From assembly GCA_964357255.1 (NCBI GenBank), contig CAYHKQ010000028.1, positions 1 through 27,204 of the forward strand: a stretch of 27,204 nt of DNA, given 5' to 3'. Under the pieces are notes generated by a model. The model was not told where the DNA came from. It searched no databases and saw only the letters and a program-made list of their open reading frames with translations. This DNA is from JBBTIS01 sp038059855 (lineage in GTDB: Bacteria > Elusimicrobiota > Elusimicrobia > JACQPE01). Every line of letters begins with the position of its first letter. Positions within the stretch are counted from its first letter, which is position 1. Shown piece after piece: positions 22,398 through 27,204 of this stretch. The position numbers and the translations under genes were made by a program.

Positions 22398-23018
22398 ATG
22401 CGCATCATTGCCGGTTCGGCGAAGGGGAGGAGGCTGAAATCGCCGCCGCGCGATTCCTTATTGCGGCCCATTCTCTCTCGCATCCGTCAGTCGCTTTTTG
22501 ACACTATCCGGCCCAAGGTGATGGCCAGTCATTTTCTCGACCTTTATGCCGGCACCGGGACGGTGGGTTTGGAGGCGATCTCCCGTGGGGCGGGTTTTGT
22601 CGTTTTTGTCGAGAAGGGCCGGGAAGGACTGCGCTTGATCGAGGGCAATATCAAGATTATGCGCGCCGAAGACAAAACCATGGTCGCTCCGGGTGATGTG
22701 CTGGGCGGCGCCTTGAGTTTGCTTCGGGCCCGGCTGGATCCGGATTTTCTTTTTGATTTGGTTTTTCTGTCGCCTCCTTATCTGGCCGAGGATCGGCGGG
22801 GCGCGATTCTTGTGATGTCCGTGCCGACGCTCGAGAGGCTTGTCGGGGCCAGGCTTCTCGCGTCGGGCGCCTGGGTCGTTATTCAACATCATCAAAAAGA
22901 GCCGATGGCGCTTTATCCGCTCGGATTTCATCTGATCAAAAAGGTCAAATTCGGCGAATCGTTCTTGACATACCTACGATGGGAAGGCCGAGAAGGGGAA
23001 GGCCAGAGAGGCCAATGA
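22398..23018 (+). CDS. rsmD: 16S rRNA (guanine966-N2)-methyltransferase RsmD
   Basis: 206 residues from the ATG at 22398 (a TTG precedes it directly). It methylates G966 of 16S rRNA with S-adenosylmethionine during 30S assembly. It opens MRIIAGSAKGRRLKSP, has the RPILSRIRQSLFDTI stretch, SAM motif I LDLYAGTGTVGLEA (47-60) and VEKGREGL after the second strand. Motif IV reads SPPY (125-128), where RsmD proteins usually have DPPY/F. The final residues REGEGQRGQ after LRWEG are encoded by the 18-bp minisatellite, so the original stop appears to have been displaced. Confidence 0.93.
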   Translation: MRIIAGSAKGRRLKSPPRDSLLRPILSRIRQSLFDTIRPKVMASHFLDLYAGTGTVGLEAISRGAGFVVFVEKGREGLRLIEGNIKIMRAEDKTMVAPGDVLGGALSLLRARLDPDFLFDLVFLSPPYLAEDRRGAILVMSVPTLERLVGARLLASGAWVVIQHHQKEPMALYPLGFHLIKKVKFGESFLTYLRWEGREGEGQRGQ

Positions 23019-23211
23019 GGCCAGAGAGGCCAATGAGGCCAGAGAGGCCAATGANNNNNNNNNNNNNNNNNNNNNNNNNNNNNNNNNNNNNNNNNNNNNN
23101 NNNNNNNNNNNNNNNNNNNNNNNNNNNNNNNNNNNNNNNNNNNNNNNNNNNNNNTGAGGCCAGAGAGGCCAATGAGGCCAGGGAGGCCAATGAGGCCAGA
23201 GAGGCCAATTA
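23001..23211 (+). repeat. 18-bp minisatellite interrupted by an assembly gap
   Basis: Unit GGCCAGAGAGGCCAATGA. Three copies are visible on the left (23001-23054) and three on the right (23158-23211; one has AGGG for AGAG, the last ends ATTA). A degenerate GGCC-rich stretch precedes from about 22982. The N-run means the true copy number is unknown. Unit length is a multiple of three, so it encodes a repeating R-P-E-R-P-M or E-A-N-E-A-R in the two open frames. It spans the stop of rsmD and the start of the next gene. Confidence 0.9.
23055..23154. other. Scaffold gap of 100 N
   Basis: Exactly 100 N within the minisatellite, the usual placeholder for a gap of unknown length. By extending the flanking units, the true missing length should be 15 modulo 18, which keeps the reading frame across it. 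Confidence 0.97.
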
Positions 23212-24482
23212 ATAAAGAATTTCCTTGTAGCCTTTTTGGCCTCTTTGGCCTCTTTAGCCTTTTTGTCTTCTCCCTTCATGCAGGGCCTCTCGTGGACATT
23301 GGCGATATTGTCCCTAAAATTCAAGTGGACATCCGCTATGCGACCAGGGACAATTTTCTGGGCGAGATTCTCTATTCCGTCAATCGTTGCCTACTTCATG
23401 AGGAGGCGGCGCAAGCCTTAGCGCGCGTGCAACGGAGTCTGGAAAAAGATGGATTGGGGCTTAAGGTTTGGGATTGCTATCGTCCGCTTGCCATTCAGGA
23501 GCGCTTGTGGGCCAAGGCGCCGGATGATCGCTATGTGGCGGACCCTAAAAAGGGGTCGCGCCATAATCGTGGAGCCGCCGTGGACTTAACGCTCACGGAC
23601 AATCAAGGCCGCGAACAGGAAATGCCGACCCCTTACGACGATTTTACCGAGAAGGCTCATCGTAATTTTGCCGGGGTCACGGCCGGGGCCAAGGAGAATC
23701 GCGAGCGTCTCGATGCGGCCATGAAGGTCGGAGGATTCATCGGCCTCGACACCGAGTGGTGGCATTTTGATTATGATGGATGGGGCCGGTATCAGTTGAT
23801 GGATATTCCGTTGGAACCTATTGTCGCTTTGGCCCAGAGCAGGCAACTTGTCATTGTCGTCACGCCGGATTGGTCGAGTAATCAAGGCCGCCTTTATCTA
23901 GTGGAGAGGCGGCTAAAAGGTTTCGGTAAGATTGCGAACTGGCCCGTGGTCGTGGGGCGCGCGGGTTTAGCCTGGGGCCTGGGTCTTCATCCTGAAATTC
24001 ACGCCGAGCCGCAGAAGCGGGAGGGGGACGGCAAATCCCCGGCCGGAGTTTTTTCTCTCGGCAAAGTATATGGCTATGCCCAGGATGGTCTTGGAGGCCT
24101 TAAATTCCCTTATCAAGTTTCGAGTCCAACCTTGCGTTGCGTGGATGATTCAAAATCAGCCTTTTATAACAAGATTGTTGAGGAGACTCCGAATAAAGAT
24201 TGGACATCAGCCGAGATGATGCGCCGGGATGACGATCTCTATCGTTGGATTACGCTCATTAATCATAATCAGGAGGGCGCCGCGGGCAGGGGGAGCTGTA
24301 TTTTTTTTCACCTATGGAAAGATGAAAAATCAGGCACAGCAGGGTGCACGGCCATGGCCCAAAAGAATATGGAGAAACTTTTGCGATGGCTTGACCCGGC
24401 CAAGCATCCGGCGCTAGTTGAGATGCCGTCGGGTGTTTATGACGATGTGGTCAAAATTTGGAATTTGCCTCTTTTGCCTTAG
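23190..24482 (+). CDS. Exported VanX-like D,D-dipeptidase / YkuD-like fusion
   Basis: 430 residues from the ATG at 23190; in-frame ATGs recur in every upstream repeat unit, so the start is uncertain. A signal-like segment MRPERPINKE then LFGLFGLFSLFVFSLHA is partly encoded by repeat-derived GGCCTCTTT units. Residues about 33-210 are a peptidase M15D (VanX/DdpX) domain: SRHNRGAAVD gives zinc ligands His125 and Asp132, and EWWH gives Glu189 and His192; CYRP holds the conserved Arg. It should cleave D-Ala-D-Ala or similar peptidoglycan peptides. Residues about 218-430 resemble a YkuD/COG3786-type L,D-transpeptidase domain: GKSPAGVFSLG, FFHLW with His374, and SGTAGCTAM with Cys386. A partial hairpin and no clear Shine-Dalgarno mark the start. 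The next gene overlaps its end. Confidence 0.85.
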   Translation: MRPERPINKEFPCSLFGLFGLFSLFVFSLHAGPLVDIGDIVPKIQVDIRYATRDNFLGEILYSVNRCLLHEEAAQALARVQRSLEKDGLGLKVWDCYRPLAIQERLWAKAPDDRYVADPKKGSRHNRGAAVDLTLTDNQGREQEMPTPYDDFTEKAHRNFAGVTAGAKENRERLDAAMKVGGFIGLDTEWWHFDYDGWGRYQLMDIPLEPIVALAQSRQLVIVVTPDWSSNQGRLYLVERRLKGFGKIANWPVVVGRAGLAWGLGLHPEIHAEPQKREGDGKSPAGVFSLGKVYGYAQDGLGGLKFPYQVSSPTLRCVDDSKSAFYNKIVEETPNKDWTSAEMMRRDDDLYRWITLINHNQEGAAGRGSCIFFHLWKDEKSGTAGCTAMAQKNMEKLLRWLDPAKHPALVEMPSGVYDDVVKIWNLPLLP

Positions 24483-25431
24483 CATGACGGACGGCGCTTT
24501 CGCGGGCCGGATTGCAGGCCGCAAGATGGTCGTCATTGTTTCCGTGGCGGATTTGCGCGAAACGCCCAATTCTCGTCAAAAAAATCGCGATAAGGATTCC
24601 GGGCAAAATTCTCAGGTCCTTTTTGGCGAGAAGGTCCTGGCTTACGAGGAAAAAGACGGCTGGGTCCGCGTGGAGGCGCTCGATCAAGAAAAGCGTCGGG
24701 GCGATAGCTGGGTGGGTTATCCCGGCTGGATTGAGGCTCGCGCTCTAAAGGAGCTACGGGAGTTTCCTCGTTACGACGCCGTGGTTAGCACAGGCTACGC
24801 CACGGTTTACGCGTCCGCTTCGGTCAATTCGACAGAGCTGGCCAAGCTCTCACTCGGAACGAGGTTGGCGCTGATGCCTGCCAAGGGCGCGAGCGCAGGT
24901 TGGCACGGAATTGATTTGCTCGATGGCCGCGCCGGCTGGGTTGGGCGGTCCGAAATTCAACTTATGGCCGAGGCGCCGGTCAAGGGGGATGAACTGCGCC
25001 ACCGCATCATAGAGACGGCGCGTAGCTTCATGGGTTCGCCTTATTTTTGGGGCGGTCGCAGTTTTTGCGACCTTGCCCGAGAGGACGTCATCACAGGCGT
25101 GGACTGCTCAGGGCTTGCCCTTCTCGCTTACCGGGTGCACGGCAGGGACATTCCCCGCGACGCGCATGATCAATTTTTAAAAAGCAAGAAGATCGAGCCC
25201 GGCAAGCTTCGGGCGGCCGACCTGATTTTTTTGGCCGTCCCCAAGCGGCCGGATAGGATTATTCACGTGATGCTTTATGCGGGCCAGGGCCGCCTGGTGG
25301 AGGCGGCCGGCCAAGAAGAAGGCGTGCGCGAAACCACCGTGGCCGAGCGTTTAGGCAAGAACCTGACCGAACTTAATTGGGGCCAAAACGCGGGCGAGTG
25401 GATCGTCTATTTCGGCAGCCTGCTTCCTTAA
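24439..25431 (+). CDS. Exported SH3-NlpC/P60 peptidoglycan hydrolase
   Basis: 330 residues from the ATG at 24439; ATG at 24445 or TTG at 24418 are alternatives. It overlaps the upstream gene by 44 bp. A short signal peptide (about 1-22, core FGICLFCLS, cleavage near AFA) is followed by two SH3-like domains (about 35-110 and 115-180), including VADLRETP and GWVGRSEIQL, which bind cell-wall peptides. The NlpC/P60 domain (about 185-330) has SPYFWGGRS, GVDCSGL with catalytic Cys223 and IIHVMLY with His276. Enzymes of this type cut the D-Glu to diamino-acid bond (gamma-D-glutamyl endopeptidase). The adjacent VanX/YkuD fusion acts on the same peptides. Confidence 0.93.
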   Translation: MTMWSKFGICLFCLSMTDGAFAGRIAGRKMVVIVSVADLRETPNSRQKNRDKDSGQNSQVLFGEKVLAYEEKDGWVRVEALDQEKRRGDSWVGYPGWIEARALKELREFPRYDAVVSTGYATVYASASVNSTELAKLSLGTRLALMPAKGASAGWHGIDLLDGRAGWVGRSEIQLMAEAPVKGDELRHRIIETARSFMGSPYFWGGRSFCDLAREDVITGVDCSGLALLAYRVHGRDIPRDAHDQFLKSKKIEPGKLRAADLIFLAVPKRPDRIIHVMLYAGQGRLVEAAGQEEGVRETTVAERLGKNLTELNWGQNAGEWIVYFGSLLP

Positions 25432-25550
25432 GACCCGTCAACAAATAACCCGTGCAGATTGCGCCCAGATTTTGGTCAGAGAGGTTTCTCTCTCACGGCG
25501 GAGATATACGGCATTTCGATATACTCCACGGGTGGAAGAGGGGCGGCCAA

Positions 25551-26276
25551 TTGGCTTTTTTTGAGATTTCCTACACTAAGGCGCGGACTTATCTCAACTG
25601 TCCTTGGCTGTACAAGCTTAAGTTTTTGGATGACTGGAAAGCGCCGCCGGGCCCGGACGCGAGTTTAGGGATCAGCCTTCATAAGGCTTTGGAGCGATAC
25701 CATCGCGGCCAAGAGCGGGGGATTGAGGCGCTTTGGGCCGCGCTTGATGAGGCCTGGGATCGCGCCGGCTACGGTGATTCAGGCCAGGAACTTGAGTTTT
25801 ATGACCGGGCCCGCGCGGCGTTGGAGCGCTACCGGAGCGAGATTGATCTGAAATGGACGGGCCGGGTGTTTGAGGTTGAAAAAAATTTTGTCCTGGACCT
25901 GAGCGAGATCGGACTCAAACTCATTGGCTCTATGGACCGGGTGGACCGGATGGCGGACGGCTCCTATGTCTTGATCGAGTATAAAACTCATGTTCAGCCT
26001 TGGAGCGCGGAGCGCATGGCCGCGGACCTTCAGATGACGATTTATTCCCACGCGGCGCGAGAGATTTTTGGCGCGCCGCAGATGGGTCTTTTTTTCTTTT
26101 TTGTGAGCCAGGGCGTTTGGACTCAAGTGACGCGGGGCCCGGAGGATTGGCAGGGGGCCCTGCGCGCGCTGGGGGAAATTGTCCGCAAGGTCCGCCAAAG
26201 CGAGTTTACGGCCGATACGCGTTACTGCCCTTTTTGCGAAATGAGAAAATCTTGCGGTTATTCCGTTGTGCGATGA
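25551..26276 (+). CDS. RecB-family PD-(D/E)XK nuclease with Fe-S cysteines
   Basis: 241 residues from a TTG at 25551, preferred because GAGGGG lies 7 bp upstream and homology-like sequence begins there; a GTG at 25452 would add 33 unconserved residues. The RecB-nuclease motifs are complete: His44 (GISLH), Asp129 (GSMDRVD), Glu143 and Lys145 (IEYKT), Gln161 and Tyr165 (QMTIYS). Cys17 plus Cys226, Cys229 and Cys235 (CPFC, then SC) match the split 4Fe-4S site of AddB, Cas4 and related exonucleases. It should degrade or trim DNA ends, Mg-dependent. No cas genes or addAB helicase are nearby, so it is a stand-alone Cas4/RecB-like nuclease. The TPR gene overlaps its stop by ATGA. Confidence 0.9.
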   Translation: MAFFEISYTKARTYLNCPWLYKLKFLDDWKAPPGPDASLGISLHKALERYHRGQERGIEALWAALDEAWDRAGYGDSGQELEFYDRARAALERYRSEIDLKWTGRVFEVEKNFVLDLSEIGLKLIGSMDRVDRMADGSYVLIEYKTHVQPWSAERMAADLQMTIYSHAAREIFGAPQMGLFFFFVSQGVWTQVTRGPEDWQGALRALGEIVRKVRQSEFTADTRYCPFCEMRKSCGYSVVR

Positions 26277-27082
26277 ATTTGATATCTGATTGGAGGAAAA
26301 TTTCGCTCGGCGTAGAACTGGCCAAACAGCGGCGCCTCGAAGGCCGGTACCGCTGGGCTTATCGTTTAAGTCTGCGCCTTGCGGCTGGGGCGCGGCAAAA
26401 AGGATTTGCCGATTTGGAGTTTGGAGCCTTGGCTGAAGTTATTGATTCGGGCAAAGTCATTGGTCTGGCAAAGAGTCGCCTGCGTGAGTTGGCCGGACGA
26501 TTAACGCGCTTGGCCGACGGCTCCGCAGACGATGCGGTGATGGCCGAGGCTCGGGTCCGGCGGGGGGCATTGCTTCGGGCTCTCGATGAGCCGGGTGGGG
26601 CCGTTAAAGCTCTTCGGGCGCTTTTGAGCGCGTTGCCGCTAAGGCGCGACCCGCAACTTCATGCTTATGCCCTCTGGAATCTCGGATTCGCCTACCGGAG
26701 TCTCACGCGAATTAAGGATGCGCTTGGGTATTTCCATCAGGCGCTTGGGATGTTTGCCAAGCTCTCGGATCGCTCCGGGGTTGCGTTTAGTCTGTGCGGC
26801 TTAGCCGGGGCCACGCGGCTCGGCGGTAATTCGGAAAAATCATTGGCTTTGTATCGCCGGGCGCGGACTCTTTTTAACAAGGAGCGTGATCCCTATGGAA
26901 TCGCCTACGCCAGTTGCGGCGTGGCGAATGCCTTGCGAAAAATGAATCGTTTTGAAGAGGCCGTGCCTCTCTATCGCAAGGCCGGAGAGCTTTATCGCGG
27001 CATGGGCGACCAGGTTAATGAGACGTATGTGCTTTGGGGAAAATTTGTGTGCCTGCGCGCGCTTGGGCGTTTTCAAGAGGCG
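26273..27082 (+). CDS. TPR-repeat protein, 3' end lost
   Basis: ATG at 26273 overlaps the nuclease stop (ATGA), so the two are translationally coupled. About 270 reliable residues are visible. From about residue 105 on there are tetratricopeptide repeats of about 40 residues: HAYALWNLGFAYRSLTRIKDALGYFHQAL, then a copy with AFSLCGLAGATRLGG and EKSLALYRRA, then AYASCGVANALRKMNRFEEAVPLYRKAG. There is no signal peptide. TPRs usually mediate protein contacts; the partner is unknown, the coupled nuclease being one candidate. The frame after 27082 runs into homopolymer sequence that is probably not genuine, so the C-terminus is missing. Confidence 0.8.
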
Positions 27083-27204
27083 GGGGGGGGGGAAACACCC
27101 CCCCCCCCAAAATAAACGCGCCCCCCCCCCCCCCCCCCCCACGGGGGGGGGGTGTTTTGCGGCCGCGCCAACCCAACCGGGGGGGATAGAAGAAAAAAAA
27201 ACGC
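27083..27204. other. Low-complexity contig end, probable artefact
   Basis: Runs of 8-20 G or C with short spacers, including an inverted pair AAACACCCCC.../...GGGGGTGTTT, then GGGGGG and A9. This is unlike the rest of the window and typical of error-laden read ends. No gene should be called here. Confidence 0.8.

Noticed and set aside
23001..23211. Possible CRISPR array
   Set aside because: The 18-bp units are directly abutting with no spacers and no cas genes nearby; it is a minisatellite.
22945..23324. Minus-strand and plus-strand open frames running through the N gap
   Set aside because: They exist only because the repeat lacks stops and the N-run is read as unknown residues; no independent coding signal.
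25452..25550. 33-residue N-terminal extension of the RecB-like nuclease from GTG 25452
   Set aside because: The TTG at 25551 has a strong GAGGGG site at proper spacing and the conserved domain begins there; the longer form cannot be excluded.

Overview
This is a bacterial chromosomal window of about 27 kb, probably from a metagenome assembly. It contains a scaffold gap of exactly 100 N inside a tandem repeat, and its last ~120 bases are low-complexity G/C runs that look like assembly or sequencing artefact. The DNA is moderately GC-rich. Genes are tightly packed, with many ATGA-type overlaps and GTG/TTG starts, and exported proteins carry typical signal peptides. The gene mix (bifunctional FTCD, MltG, FecR-type, bacterial RRM protein, cNMP/patatin protein) would fit a deep-branching diderm such as Elusimicrobiota, but that is a guess. 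No rRNA or other strong phylogenetic marker is present.

Layout. 1-133: tail of an unknown gene. 282-2035: a DUF4143-type ATPase lying between two related palindromic elements. 2036-4033: a cNMP-binding/patatin phospholipase with a degenerate P-loop-like middle domain. 4319-5956: an RRM RNA-binding protein with a structured leader and terminator, then a secreted endonuclease/exonuclease/phosphatase-fold enzyme. 5966-11299: histidine degradation from urocanate onward (hutU, hutI, a HAD phosphatase, bifunctional ftcD). This locus is interrupted between hutU and hutI by a MITE-like element and a run of three DnaA-box-like sites. 11303-13550 (minus): Mut7-C RNase-like protein, MltG and a FecR-domain protein. 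13586-14452: endonuclease IV. 14490-16797 (minus): exported flavin amine oxidase plus an EamA/DMT transporter. 16909-18090: saccharopine-dehydrogenase-like protein. 18107-18839 (minus): a two-gene DUF5674 module with an inverted repeat over its putative promoter. 19054-20184: an exported protein with three internal repeats. 20230-20305: tRNA-Ala(GGC). 20320-22233 (minus): a diacylglycerol-kinase-family protein and an unknown exported protein. 22398-27082: rsmD, a VanX-like/YkuD-like fusion, an SH3-NlpC/P60 hydrolase, a RecB-like nuclease and a TPR protein cut by the window end.

Functional themes. The clearest pathway is urocanate to glutamate plus a folate one-carbon unit; histidine ammonia-lyase is not in the window. 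The 3' part groups three peptidoglycan-peptide activities (D,D-dipeptidase, L,D-transpeptidase-like, NlpC/P60), and MltG lies elsewhere in the window. The most unusual items are: an 18-bp phase-neutral minisatellite that forms both the end of rsmD and the start of the VanX/YkuD gene; the DUF5674 module with its operator-like repeat; the exported three-repeat protein with an internal lipobox; and several small mobile or palindromic elements, one with a candidate target-site duplication.
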